Below, one piece after another: positions 9,359-18,684 of a stretch of DNA of 57,158 nucleotides. The stretch is from an uncultured Succinatimonas sp. (lineage in GTDB: Bacteria; Pseudomonadota; Gammaproteobacteria; Enterobacterales; Succinivibrionaceae), in contig CALFLJ010000104.1 in NCBI GenBank assembly GCA_937880335.1, positions 1-57,158 of the forward strand. Reading direction: 5' to 3'. The position numbers and the translations under genes are program-made. The notes under the pieces were generated by a model. The model worked only from the letters and a program-made list of their open reading frames with translations, did no database searches and was not told the origin of the DNA. The first letter of the stretch is position 1. Every line of letters starts with the position of its first letter.

Positions 9359-9724
9359 TTACTCTGTTTCCCTTTTATCTTGAACAGCGCTATCAGACTC
9401 TGCTTTTACATTTAGTTGTTTTTTCTTGATAATGAAAAAAACAACAGATATAACAAAAAATGAAAAAACAAAACCTAAAAAGATTCCAATATAACGAACA
9501 TCCTGGTTTAAAAAATCATCATTAACGCCATGTTCCAAAAGAAAAAAGCTTAATTTAGCAGGAAATACTATAGCCCCAAGCCAAAATACATTAGCCAAAA
9601 GCATCAATATTACCCCAAACTTAAAAACACGCCGTATAAAAATAGCAATAAACCCTATGGAGAAAATCCCCACACCAATTCCACCTAAGCAGGATTCAAT
9701 AAATAGCAAATTAAGAGTAGGCAT
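9359..9724 (-). CDS. Small membrane protein of unknown function
   Basis: I do not recognise the family. From ATG 9724 the protein has 121 residues, with about three hydrophobic segments (roughly residues 3-28, 33-55 and 78-103) and a charged C-terminal tail rich in Lys, Glu and Asp. A TTG 30 nt upstream could extend it, but neither start has a strong ribosome site. It is the first gene of a two-gene unit with the phosphopantetheinyl transferase (2-nt gap) and is divergent from lgt. The coupling hints at a role near lipid or carrier-protein metabolism, but that is only context. Confidence 0.6.
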   Translation of the reverse strand: MPTLNLLFIESCLGGIGVGIFSIGFIAIFIRRVFKFGVILMLLANVFWLGAIVFPAKLSFFLLEHGVNDDFLNQDVRYIGIFLGFVFSFFVISVVFFIIKKKQLNVKAESDSAVQDKRETE

Positions 9725-9805
9725 CAGTATTTTTTCTTGTGCTAGAATAAACAATTCATAGTAAATTTTAACAGAAAATTAAGCATCTTATTTTCAGGTT
9801 ATAAA

Positions 9806-10594
9806 ATGTTATTTATATCAAACCTTGATCCAATTTTAATTAACTTAGGCCCCATTAGTATTCGATGGTACGGAGTACTATTTTCATTAGGCTTTATCCT
9901 AGGTTATTTTATCATGCAATACATGTTTAGAAGTTTAAAATACAAGACCGAAGATCTTGATAAGCTTCTTGTCATGATCTTTATAGGTACCGTTATTGGA
10001 GCTCGCCTTGGACACTGTATATTCTACGAACCCGATTTCTATTTATCTCATCCTTTAGAAATTTTAAAAATATGGAAAGGTGGTCTTGCCAGCCACGGAG
10101 GAACTGTTGGCGTGCTGATTATGGTCTATATCTTTGCAAAAAAGAACAAATATGGCCTACTCCAACTACTCGATATGCTAAGTGTGCCTGTTGCTCTAGT
10201 TTCAACACTAATCCGTATTGGAAATTTCATAAATTCTGAAATTGTAGGTATTGAAACACACTCTACCTTCGGTGTGATATTCGCAAGACTTGGCGAAAAT
10301 TTCCCCCGTCATCCAGCACAGTTATACGAATCTATTGCTTATTTTATTACCTTTATAATTTTGGGAACTATTTACTTATGCGTAAAACGAAGACCAAACG
10401 GTCTTATTTTTGGCCTACTATTTGTTTTAGTCTTTGGCGCAAGAATTTTAATTGAACCTTTCAAAGTAGAACAAGCCGATTACAGCACTGGAACAGTATT
10501 TACCGTAGGTCAATATCTTAGTGTTCCATTTATTTTAATCGGGCTTTTAGTCATACTATTTGCTTATTGGCACAACGACAAAAAGGAGCCTTAA
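9806..10594 (+). CDS. lgt: Phosphatidylglycerol--prolipoprotein diacylglyceryl transferase
   Basis: An inner-membrane enzyme that adds diacylglycerol to the lipobox cysteine of prolipoproteins. The 262-residue, multi-span protein carries the family segments ISIRWYGVLF, GARLGHCIFYEP, SHGGTVGV and the Lgt signature RIGNFINSEIVG. It leads the run lgt-glmU-glmS, with glmU starting 1 nt after its stop, so all three are probably one transcript devoted to the cell envelope. Confidence 0.96.
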   Translation: MLFISNLDPILINLGPISIRWYGVLFSLGFILGYFIMQYMFRSLKYKTEDLDKLLVMIFIGTVIGARLGHCIFYEPDFYLSHPLEILKIWKGGLASHGGTVGVLIMVYIFAKKNKYGLLQLLDMLSVPVALVSTLIRIGNFINSEIVGIETHSTFGVIFARLGENFPRHPAQLYESIAYFITFIILGTIYLCVKRRPNGLIFGLLFVLVFGARILIEPFKVEQADYSTGTVFTVGQYLSVPFILIGLLVILFAYWHNDKKEP

Positions 10595-10595
10595 A

Positions 10596-11993
10596 ATGGC
10601 CTTGGAAATTGTAATATTAGCTGCAGGAAAGGGCACTCGGATGCGGTCTGATTTGCCTAAAGTTTTACACAAATTAGCAGGAAAACCTCTTTTATCTCAT
10701 GTCATAAATACTGCACTTAAACTTGAGCCTAAAGCAATACATATAGTAGTAGGGCATGGAGCTGACAAAGTTTCTAATTTGATCAATTCCATTGATAATA
10801 AAAATACTAAATTAAATATTGTCTTACAGAAAGATCAGTTAGGAACAGGACACGCAGTAATGCAAGCCCTACCAGATATAGATACAAATAGTACTGTATT
10901 AGTACTTTATGGTGATACCCCCCTCACACCTGAAAATTTACTTTTAAAACTTATTGAAAATGTTCAGGATAACCCTTTAAGCGTTCTTACAGCTATAACA
11001 GAAAATCCTTTTGGCTATGGCAGAATTGTAAGAAATAAAAATGGCAATCTTGACAGAATAGTTGAACAAAAAGATGCTTCTACTGATGAACTTAAAATAA
11101 AAGAGATAAATACAGGTATTCTTGTATCTAAAGCCCAAATCTTAAACGACTATCTACCTAAAATTAGTAACCAAAATAAACAAGGTGAATACTACCTTAC
11201 AGATCTTGCAGGACTTTTATCATCTGAGGGAAAAATAGTTAAAATCACAGTAGCAGATAAATTTGAGCTACTCTCTGGTGTAAACTCAAAATCTCAATTA
11301 GCCTATGTAGAAAGACTTTTCCAAAAAAATAATGCAGAAAGACTTATGGATGAAGGAGTAAGTTTTGCAGATCCTAACCGGTTTGATCTTAGAGGAGAAC
11401 TTCTTCATGGAAAAGACTGCTTTATCGATACAAATGTAATTATCGAAGGAAACGTAAAAATTGGTGACAGAGTTGTCATAGGATCTGGTTGCATAATTAA
11501 AGATTGTGAAATTGATAACGATACTATTTTATCTCCTTATACTGTCATGGAAGGAGCTAATTTAGGCAAAGGTACAACTGTAGGTCCATTTGCAAGGTTA
11601 AGAAAAGGCACAAATCTTAAAGATACTGTACATGTAGGCAACTTTGTTGAAGTTAAAAACTCAACCTTAGATATTGGAACCAAATCAGGACACCTATCAT
11701 ATTTAGGTGACGCTGTCATAGGAAAAAATGTGAACATTGGTGCAGGAACAATTACTTGCAACTATGATGGGGCTAATAAATTTAAAACCATAATAGGAGA
11801 TGATGTTTTTGTTGGTTCAGATACTCAACTTGTAGCTCCTGTTAATGTTCCTGACGATGTCACAATTGGAGCTGGCAGTACTATTACCCAAAGGATTGAT
11901 ATTCCCGCTTCTGCACTGGTATTTACCCGTGCAAAAGAAACCATTAAAGCAAATTATCAAAGACCTCAAAAAAATAAAGGAGTAAAGAAATAA
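10596..11993 (+). CDS. glmU: Bifunctional GlcN-1-P acetyltransferase / GlcNAc-1-P uridylyltransferase
   Basis: Makes UDP-GlcNAc, the precursor of peptidoglycan and lipid A, in two steps. The N-terminal uridylyltransferase domain opens with LAAGKGTRMRSDLPKVLH; the C-terminal half is a left-handed beta-helix of hexapeptide repeats with GAGTITCNYDG. ATG 10596 is preceded by AAAGGAG at 7-8 nt and gives 465 residues (E. coli 456); the frame extends 12 codons upstream into lgt, which is rejected. Its stop overlaps the glmS start (TAATG), so translation is likely coupled and the two sequential pathway enzymes are made together. Confidence 0.97.
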   Translation: MALEIVILAAGKGTRMRSDLPKVLHKLAGKPLLSHVINTALKLEPKAIHIVVGHGADKVSNLINSIDNKNTKLNIVLQKDQLGTGHAVMQALPDIDTNSTVLVLYGDTPLTPENLLLKLIENVQDNPLSVLTAITENPFGYGRIVRNKNGNLDRIVEQKDASTDELKIKEINTGILVSKAQILNDYLPKISNQNKQGEYYLTDLAGLLSSEGKIVKITVADKFELLSGVNSKSQLAYVERLFQKNNAERLMDEGVSFADPNRFDLRGELLHGKDCFIDTNVIIEGNVKIGDRVVIGSGCIIKDCEIDNDTILSPYTVMEGANLGKGTTVGPFARLRKGTNLKDTVHVGNFVEVKNSTLDIGTKSGHLSYLGDAVIGKNVNIGAGTITCNYDGANKFKTIIGDDVFVGSDTQLVAPVNVPDDVTIGAGSTITQRIDIPASALVFTRAKETIKANYQRPQKNKGVKK

Positions 11994-13822
11994 TGTGTGG
12001 AATCGTTGGCGCTACTGCGCAGAGAAATGTTGCTCCAATTCTTCTTGAGGGATTATCACGCTTAGAATATCGTGGTTATGATAGTGCAGGCATTTGTACT
12101 ATTAATAACCAAGCGTTTAACTGCTTAAAAACTACAGAAAAAGTAGCATCTTTAAAAGAAAAAGTTAAAACATTCAGCTGTCTTGGTTCATTAGGCATAG
12201 CTCATACACGTTGGGCTACTCATGGCATTCCATCTGAAAAAAATGCCCACCCTCATATTCATGAAAACCTTGCAATTGTACACAATGGTATTATTGAAAA
12301 CTTCAAAGAACTTAAGTCTCAACTTGAAAATTCAGGATATAGCTTTAAATCTGACACCGATACTGAAGTTTTGTTATGTCTAATTCATAGTCACCAAAAG
12401 GACAGTAAAAACTTACACGAGGCTTTAATAAAAGCTCTTAAAGAGGTTATTGGATCTTATGCTATTGCTCTTATAAACCTAAATGAACCAAATACTCTTT
12501 ATACAGCCCGCCGGGGCTCTCCTTTAGTAATAGGACTTGGTATTGGAGAGAATTTTATTGCATCTGATATCTTAGCCCTATTGCCTGTTACTCGTAATTT
12601 TATTTACTTAGATGAAAATGAAAATGCAATAATTACCCCTGAAAGCATTGATATTTTTGATCTAAGCCTAAATAAGATTCAAAAAAAACCAATTGAAGCA
12701 GAACTTGACGCAGAAAGTATCTCAAAAGGTCATTATGACCACTTTATGCAAAAGGAAATTTACGAACAACCAACCTCTATTCGTAATACCTTAGAAGGAC
12801 GTATTATTGATGGAGAAATAAGTTTAAATACAATAATTGGTCTTAAAAAGGACAGCTTTAAAGATATAGATAATATTCAGATTGTAGCCTGTGGAACATC
12901 TTATCATGCAGGTTTAGTTGGTAAATACTGGCTTGAAGAACTTACAAAAACATCTTGTAACGTAGATATTGCGTCAGAGTACCGTTATAGAAAAGCAATT
13001 GTTAGAAAAAATAGTCTGTTTGTTACAATATCTCAATCTGGCGAAACTGCAGATACTTTAGCAAGTTTGCGCCTAGCTAAAATGCAAGGATATAAAAATA
13101 CTTTATGTATTTGTAACGTAAATGCATCCTCACTGGTAAGAGAATCTGATTTTGCTTTACTTACTAGGGCTGGGGCTGAAATTGGTGTTGCATCAACAAA
13201 GGCCTTTACTACACAACTTTTAAGCATACTTTTACTTTCGTTATTAATTGCAAAACAAAAAAATTCCATAGATAAAAATAAAAATACTGAAACTATAGCA
13301 GCTATAAAAAATCTTCCTTATTTATGTGAAAAATTTTTGTCTTCAGATAAAAACATTGCAAATTTAGCAGAGGAATTTGCAGATAAAGAACATTGCCTAT
13401 TCCTTGGAAGAGGAGTTATGTTCCCAATTGCTCTTGAAGGGGCTTTAAAACTTAAGGAAATTAGTTATATACATGCTGAAGGATATGCTGCAGGAGAATT
13501 AAAGCATGGTCCTATTGCACTTATAGACCGTAACATGCCTGTTGTTGTAGTGGCTCCTGATAATGCTCTTATAGGTAAGCTTATTTCAAATATTGAAGAG
13601 GTAAGAGCTCGCGGTGGTCGTTTGTATATATTCAAATCATCTGATAATCAGGTAAAAGCTGATGATCAAAGTAGGATTGTTGCACTTCCTGACTGTCCTG
13701 AGATTTTACAACCTATCCTGTTTACTATCCCATTGCAACTTTTAGCTTACCACTGTGCAGTTATAAACGGAACTGATGTTGATCAACCTCGTAATCTAGC
13801 AAAATCTGTGACCGTTGAATAA
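11993..13822 (+). CDS. glmS: Glutamine--fructose-6-phosphate aminotransferase
   Basis: Forms glucosamine 6-phosphate from fructose 6-phosphate and glutamine, the entry to amino-sugar synthesis. The 609-residue protein (E. coli 609) begins MCGIVG with the Cys nucleophile, then the glutaminase domain with RWATHG, followed by two SIS domains (CGTSYHAG, SQSGETADT) and the C-terminal DQPRNLAKSVTVE. It starts inside the TAATG overlap with glmU. A large terminator hairpin follows 28 bp after the stop. I see no GlmZ/GlmY-like element, though this could not be folded here. Confidence 0.98.
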   Translation: MCGIVGATAQRNVAPILLEGLSRLEYRGYDSAGICTINNQAFNCLKTTEKVASLKEKVKTFSCLGSLGIAHTRWATHGIPSEKNAHPHIHENLAIVHNGIIENFKELKSQLENSGYSFKSDTDTEVLLCLIHSHQKDSKNLHEALIKALKEVIGSYAIALINLNEPNTLYTARRGSPLVIGLGIGENFIASDILALLPVTRNFIYLDENENAIITPESIDIFDLSLNKIQKKPIEAELDAESISKGHYDHFMQKEIYEQPTSIRNTLEGRIIDGEISLNTIIGLKKDSFKDIDNIQIVACGTSYHAGLVGKYWLEELTKTSCNVDIASEYRYRKAIVRKNSLFVTISQSGETADTLASLRLAKMQGYKNTLCICNVNASSLVRESDFALLTRAGAEIGVASTKAFTTQLLSILLLSLLIAKQKNSIDKNKNTETIAAIKNLPYLCEKFLSSDKNIANLAEEFADKEHCLFLGRGVMFPIALEGALKLKEISYIHAEGYAAGELKHGPIALIDRNMPVVVVAPDNALIGKLISNIEEVRARGGRLYIFKSSDNQVKADDQSRIVALPDCPEILQPILFTIPLQLLAYHCAVINGTDVDQPRNLAKSVTVE

Positions 13823-13849
13823 TTTTTAAAATTCAATATTTTGAGAATT

Positions 13850-13908
13850 AAGTCCCTTCCTCTAGAATTGATGATTTGCAATAATTCTAATTAAGGAAGG
13901 GACTTTTT
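13850..13908 (+). terminator. Terminator after glmS with nested stems
   Basis: AGTCCCTTCC at 13851-13860 pairs with GGAAGGGACT at 13895-13904, followed by a run of T. An inner AGAATT/AATTCT stem sits in the loop. It ends only 11 bp before the next start codon, so it also forms the leader of the downstream transporter gene. Confidence 0.85.
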
Positions 13909-13919
13909 CCCTTAAATTG

Positions 13920-15794
13920 ATGAATACAAACAATCAAACTATGAGGCCCCCGCTTCCAACATTAGGCGAAAAAATATTTTACGGTTGTGGTGCTTTTGGA
14001 AAAGAAATCCTTTACATAATGGTAATGGGCTTCTATTTGTTATACCTTTACTCTGAAGTAAAACTACCTTTAAGCTTTATCACTATCCTATTTTTTAGCA
14101 TTCGAATCCTGGATGCTTTTGATGATCTTATTACTGGCTGGTTTATAGATAAAAATAAACCCCATCTAGGCAAATTTAAGGCACCTCTCTTAATAGGAGG
14201 AATTTCTTCCGCTATATTTGCCATTGCTATGTTTAATGTTCCTGATATATCTTTATTAGGAAAATGCATTTATGTATTAATTACGCATTTCTCATTTACG
14301 CTATCTTTTTCCCTTTATGAAATTGCTTTTTTAAGTATGATTCCTAGTTTTAGTACAGAATCAGAAACAAGAGAAATAATGTCAGCAATTCCAAGGGCTG
14401 GGGCTGTTATTGGAAGCAATTTGTGTTTACTATTAAGTTTACCCTTTATGCACTATATATATAACAATCTAGGATTTGAAGATTTTCATTTTTGTATCTA
14501 TTCTCTATTTATATCTTTTATATTCTTAATCACCACCGTAGTACTAATTATAGGTGTAAAGGATAGAGGATTAAAATCACAGTCAACTCTGAAAATAAAA
14601 CAATTGCCTGATCTTATATTAGGCAATAATCAACTTCTAGTTATTTCCGGAATAAGCTTTATACAACAACTTATAATCGGAATAGTAAATAGTACTATCA
14701 TTATCTTTTTATTGCCTAAACAAAATGGAATTAGCGAATTTTCAACTTTTCTTTTAGTAGGATTATTTGGGCAAATCCTGGGTTTTATAGTCTTCAAAAA
14801 AAGTTGCAGTCTTTTGGGGCGAAAAAGAATATTAATCATTTCCTGTCTTCTAATGGCCTTAGGTTATACAGGAATGTTTTTCTCTGATCCAAACTCAGGA
14901 CAGATTTTAAACATATTCATATCAAGCTTTTTAATCGCATCATTTGGTATTTCATGGTCTTTAGTTTTAACCTTGGTAATGAGTGCTGACTGTGTTGATT
15001 TTGGTGAATTTAAAAAATCATATAGGACAGAGGGTTTAGTCTACGCTGTACAAAATAGCGCCGCAAAACTAGGATTTACATTTGCAATGTTATTATCAGG
15101 GGCAACTTTTAATATGTCTGCGGTCCTTTTTAGTGGCCTGCAGTCTCAACTACATCTATATTCAATAAAATTAACTTTATTTATAGTTTTACTTTTAGTT
15201 GTTTTACTTATTTTACTTTATACAAAATCCTATCGCTTACATGGAACATTTTTCCAAAATGTTCTAAATTCTTTAGAGCAGTTTAAAACCTATGATAAAG
15301 AAAAGCAGTATGCAACATCTTTAACTAAACGGCCTTTAAGGTATGCACTAGAAACTGAAGCTGTTATTTGTAAACTAGAAGCATCTAATATCCAAGATGC
15401 ATTAGACAAATTATGTGATCGTTTAGTTGCAGTCTCTGCTATAACATCAAAACATGAATTTCTAAATTTATTGTATAAAAAAATAGCTTTAGCTCCTTGT
15501 GGTATTGCTGAAGGGATTGCCATACCTCACGCTTCCGGAAATTGCGTAAAAAGAGTTGCAATTGCTATGGCAACGTTAAAAAAACCTTTAGATTTTGGAG
15601 CCCCAGATAGCCAAAAATGCGATCTGGTATTTATGATTGCAACTCCAAAAGATCACTACTCACACATAAGTATATTAGGGCAGCTTTCCATTATTCTTAA
15701 TATTAGAGGATTTGCAGGAAAACTAAGATCTTCAGGCTCTGCAAAAGAAATAATTGACAGGATTTTAAAATGCGAAAAACAATTAAAAGACTAA
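13920..15794 (+). CDS. GPH-family sugar:cation symporter fused to a PTS EIIA (fructose/Ntr type) domain
   Basis: Residues 1 to about 450 form a twelve-span glycoside-pentoside-hexuronide symporter: the MelB/LacS-like loop DAFDDLITGWFIDKN with HLGKFKAP is clear. After a linker, residues about 470-620 are a type 2 EIIA domain (PF00359-like) with the phosphorylatable histidine in GIAIPHA, about H537, and the trailing SHISILGQLSIIL segment. The LacS family of streptococci has an EIIA-Glc domain at this position instead, so this pairing is unusual. The sugar is unknown. ATG 13920 has no clear ribosome site, and the gene starts just after the glmS terminator. It overlaps the following binding-protein gene by 25 bp. 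Confidence 0.85.
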   Translation: MNTNNQTMRPPLPTLGEKIFYGCGAFGKEILYIMVMGFYLLYLYSEVKLPLSFITILFFSIRILDAFDDLITGWFIDKNKPHLGKFKAPLLIGGISSAIFAIAMFNVPDISLLGKCIYVLITHFSFTLSFSLYEIAFLSMIPSFSTESETREIMSAIPRAGAVIGSNLCLLLSLPFMHYIYNNLGFEDFHFCIYSLFISFIFLITTVVLIIGVKDRGLKSQSTLKIKQLPDLILGNNQLLVISGISFIQQLIIGIVNSTIIIFLLPKQNGISEFSTFLLVGLFGQILGFIVFKKSCSLLGRKRILIISCLLMALGYTGMFFSDPNSGQILNIFISSFLIASFGISWSLVLTLVMSADCVDFGEFKKSYRTEGLVYAVQNSAAKLGFTFAMLLSGATFNMSAVLFSGLQSQLHLYSIKLTLFIVLLLVVLLILLYTKSYRLHGTFFQNVLNSLEQFKTYDKEKQYATSLTKRPLRYALETEAVICKLEASNIQDALDKLCDRLVAVSAITSKHEFLNLLYKKIALAPCGIAEGIAIPHASGNCVKRVAIAMATLKKPLDFGAPDSQKCDLVFMIATPKDHYSHISILGQLSIILNIRGFAGKLRSSGSAKEIIDRILKCEKQLKD

Positions 15795-16528
15795 TTGCCA
15801 TAATTTGCCTGATAATTTTTTGTCCTTCTTTAAAAGCTCAAGACTTGACTGTTTGCGCAGTACCTCAAACTTATAATGCTCTTGAGCAATTAAAACAAAT
15901 CTCACCTATAAGATTTAATTCCTTTTACGCTGTTCCTTCAGAAATTTTCTCTAGAATATCAAATAACAATGGAATTTGTGATCTTATAATATCAAGTGAT
16001 GAAAAATTACCAATTTTACTTATCAGATCAAATTTAGCTGCTTTTGGTAATAAAAGGGCTCTAGTAAAAGCCCCCCTAGTACTATGGTCTAAAAATCCTG
16101 ATCTATTAAGCGAGGACGCTAGTGTTGTAAAAAAAGAGCAGTTAAAATCAATTTCAATTCCAGATGCAAGGTTAACTCCAGTAGGATTTGCAGCTCATGA
16201 AGTAGCTTCACAGAAAGACTTTCCAACAAATTATTTAAAAACAAAGGGAAGAATCTACCGTGCTTCACATGAATACGCTGTATTTGCCATGGTTGACAGC
16301 ACCTATGTTCAAACTGGATTTCTGACTAAGCCTTTAATTATGAAAGATGGTCACACCTTGGGATCTTACTGGCAAATCCCAAGCAACTTGTATCCAGAGA
16401 TTATTTACTATTCTGTTATAAGTGCACATGGTGAAAAAAGTAAAGATAGCAAGGCCTTAGTTAAATTTCTACACGAAAATAATCAGTCTTTAGAATGCTT
16501 TATTAAGCAAGGATTTGATCCTCTTTAA
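15770..16528 (+). CDS. ModA-like periplasmic substrate-binding protein
   Basis: A 252-residue secreted protein with a signal peptide (charged MRKTIKR, hydrophobic core, likely cut at LKA/QD). The mature part resembles molybdate-binding ModA proteins: LKSISIPDARLTPVGFAA, AVFAMVDSTYVQTGF and a C-terminal YPEIIYYSVIS then KFLHENN segment. No ModB or ModC gene is nearby. The ATG has AGGA 7 nt upstream and lies inside the end of the symporter-EIIA gene, so translation is coupled. It may bind an oxyanion or act as a sensor for the transporter; the ligand is not evident. A divergent ModA relative of unknown substrate is the safest call. Confidence 0.65.
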   Translation: MRKTIKRLIAIICLIIFCPSLKAQDLTVCAVPQTYNALEQLKQISPIRFNSFYAVPSEIFSRISNNNGICDLIISSDEKLPILLIRSNLAAFGNKRALVKAPLVLWSKNPDLLSEDASVVKKEQLKSISIPDARLTPVGFAAHEVASQKDFPTNYLKTKGRIYRASHEYAVFAMVDSTYVQTGFLTKPLIMKDGHTLGSYWQIPSNLYPEIIYYSVISAHGEKSKDSKALVKFLHENNQSLECFIKQGFDPL

Positions 16529-16553
16529 TAAATTATTTACTTTAATTTCAAGT

Positions 16554-17279
16554 TTATAACTGTATGCAGTCAAAACGACAAGCTTTACCATCAACCTGAT
16601 AGGTAAAAGGCAAAATTGGCTCTGCATTAGCAGGTCTCTTTATGACTAACCTTACTTTTGCTACACTTTTCAAATATTCAGCATAACTAAAATTGTCCTC
16701 ATCAAATCCCACAATCTCATGAAAGATCTGCATTTCTTTTTTTACTTGAGCTGACTTTTGTCTTTGAGGGAACATTGGATCATAATAAATTACATCTGCA
16801 TCAAAATCTTTATGCAAGGATTTATAATCCTTAAGCGATCCATAAGGCATAAGTGTAGGCAATCCATTAGGCAAACATGAAAGAAAAGAAGAATCTTCAA
16901 AGGCTCTTCTTAAGGCATCTTGAAGTAAAATATAAATAATAGGATTGCGCTCAAACATTTTTACATTAGCACCTGCACTTTGAAGGATCAGAGCATCTCT
17001 ACCCAAACCTGCAGTAGCATCAATCACATCAGGCTTTTTTAGTTTACCTATAACAGCTCGAGCTATACTTTCAGATTTTTTCCCCCCTCGCGAGAGCCTC
17101 TGTCTATAAATATTTAAATCAATATAAAAAGGACTAAATCTCCCCTCATTATCAGTAAGCTCTATTATGTCTGAACATTTTAAGGTAAAGCCCTTTAAAT
17201 CAAACAAGGAGATATAAGGTAGAAGTTCCTTTACCTTATATTTCAATGGGCAATTATCATTAACTTGAAGATTAATCAT
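16554..17279 (-). CDS. rsmJ: 16S rRNA (guanine1516-N2)-methyltransferase
   Basis: Methylates G1516 of 16S rRNA. The protein has the SAM-binding DATAGLGRDA, the acidic FERNPI and the catalytic-region YYDPMFPQRQKSA expected of RsmJ (YhiQ). It has 241 residues from ATG 17279, which overlaps the aroE stop (TAATG); a 4-codon longer version from a non-ATG codon is possible. It closes the minus-strand run yrdD-purE-tsaC-aroE-rsmJ. In E. coli rsmJ sits beside prlC, which here is 12 kb away. Confidence 0.92.
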   Translation of the reverse strand: MINLQVNDNCPLKYKVKELLPYISLFDLKGFTLKCSDIIELTDNEGRFSPFYIDLNIYRQRLSRGGKKSESIARAVIGKLKKPDVIDATAGLGRDALILQSAGANVKMFERNPIIYILLQDALRRAFEDSSFLSCLPNGLPTLMPYGSLKDYKSLHKDFDADVIYYDPMFPQRQKSAQVKKEMQIFHEIVGFDEDNFSYAEYLKSVAKVRLVIKRPANAEPILPFTYQVDGKACRFDCIQL

Positions 17280-18094
17280 TAGCGTCCACAAACTTTTGAA
17301 AAATGCTCGTAAGCTAAAGGCAGATCTGGCTTAACCCCACGCCAAAGCTCAAAACTTAATGCAGCTTGACCTAGGAGCATACCAAATCCATCAAAACAAT
17401 TTAAAACCCCCAATCTTTTCCCTTCCTCAACGAATCTAGTTTTACCTTTTGGACTATACATCAAATCATAAATACATTGGCTGGCGGATAGAACCTCTGA
17501 GCTTACGGGTGGTAAAACACCTTGAAGGCTAGACGATGTTGCATTAATTATCAAATCATAATCAGGCTTTAGAGAACTATAAAGCACCACCTTAATCTCA
17601 GGATGCATCTTTGCTAAATCAAAGGCTTTAAGTTCATTACGATTAACAACACTTATTGATTTTGGCTGTCTTTCTAATAATGGCAAAATTATCCCTCGTG
17701 CTGCACCACCTGCACCTATGATTAGAATCCTTTTCCCATAAAGGTTATAACCGATACGATCAAAATCAGCAATTAACCCGCGCCCGTCGGTGTTATCACC
17801 AAAGATTGAACCATCAGACAACTTCTTTAATGTATTAACCGCTCCTGCGGCTTTTGCATAAGTACTTAAATTATCTGCAAAATTATACGCATCAATCTTG
17901 CATGGGACGGTAATATTACAACCACTTCCTCCCTCTAAAAAAAAATTAGAGGCTTTCTGTGCAAATGTATTGTACTCAACTAAAAGACGGTCATAATGTA
18001 AATTCTGATCGTAAAGTTCTGCAAAATAATTTTGAATTGCAGGAGACATTGAATGAGAAACAGGATTTCCCATAATGACATACTTATCTGTCAT
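17279..18094 (-). CDS. aroE: Shikimate dehydrogenase (NADP+)
   Basis: Reduces 3-dehydroshikimate in aromatic amino acid synthesis. The 271-residue protein shows the substrate site NPVSHSMSPAIQN, the catalytic lysine in NITVPCK, GDNTDGRG, and the nucleotide loop GAGGAARG. It starts inside the tsaC stop (ATGA overlap) and ends overlapping rsmJ, so the genes are translationally linked. The pairing with tsaC and a YrdD protein is the usual gammaproteobacterial arrangement. Confidence 0.97.
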   Translation of the reverse strand: MTDKYVIMGNPVSHSMSPAIQNYFAELYDQNLHYDRLLVEYNTFAQKASNFFLEGGSGCNITVPCKIDAYNFADNLSTYAKAAGAVNTLKKLSDGSIFGDNTDGRGLIADFDRIGYNLYGKRILIIGAGGAARGIILPLLERQPKSISVVNRNELKAFDLAKMHPEIKVVLYSSLKPDYDLIINATSSSLQGVLPPVSSEVLSASQCIYDLMYSPKGKTRFVEEGKRLGVLNCFDGFGMLLGQAALSFELWRGVKPDLPLAYEHFSKVCGR

Positions 18095-18684
18095 AAAAAT
18101 TCCTTAAATCCAGGTCCTGTACGTATTAAGCGCTCTAATATACAATCGTAAATTGATGTAGGAGCGAACTGACCTCCACATGGCAAATCTAAGACTAAAT
18201 CAACCCCTGCAATAATCTCAGGATCAAGCAAAGAAAGCTCTGATACAGCATTTTGTCCCGAAATATTTGCGCTTGTAGATATAAGGGGTCTACCTAAGCT
18301 GTCACACAAGTTAACAAAAGCTGAAAATGAACTTATTCTAAAGGCCATAGTATGATCAGAACGTACAGCATAAGACTTAAAAGATTTTACACTAGGAACA
18401 ATAAAAGTATGAGGACCTGGCCAATTTAAGTTCATAAGGTAAAGGGCTCTCTTAGATAACTTAGTAAAATCAGCGTGTTCCTTTAAAAATTTATCATTAC
18501 CGTCAACTAAAATTAAGCCTTTAGCAGAATCCCTTTTCTTTAGCCTAATAATACGTTCTATTGCCTTTTGATTGTTGACGTCACAACTTAATCCGTAAAC
18601 ACCTTCAGATGGACAAACAATAATGCCTCCTGCGTTCAAAACAGAGGAGGCGTAGTCAAGATCCTTGGTATAAGGAGTAGCCAT
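18091..18684 (-). CDS. tsaC: Threonylcarbamoyl-AMP synthase
   Basis: Makes threonylcarbamoyl-AMP for the t6A37 modification of ANN-decoding tRNAs. The 197-residue single-domain protein is the short gammaproteobacterial type (E. coli 190), with PSEGVYGLSCD, LKKRDSAKGLILV and STSANISGQ, which together form the YrdC fold. It begins in a TAATG overlap with purE and ends in an ATGA overlap with aroE. Confidence 0.95.
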   Translation of the reverse strand: MATPYTKDLDYASSVLNAGGIIVCPSEGVYGLSCDVNNQKAIERIIRLKKRDSAKGLILVDGNDKFLKEHADFTKLSKRALYLMNLNWPGPHTFIVPSVKSFKSYAVRSDHTMAFRISSFSAFVNLCDSLGRPLISTSANISGQNAVSELSLLDPEIIAGVDLVLDLPCGGQFAPTSIYDCILERLIRTGPGFKEFL

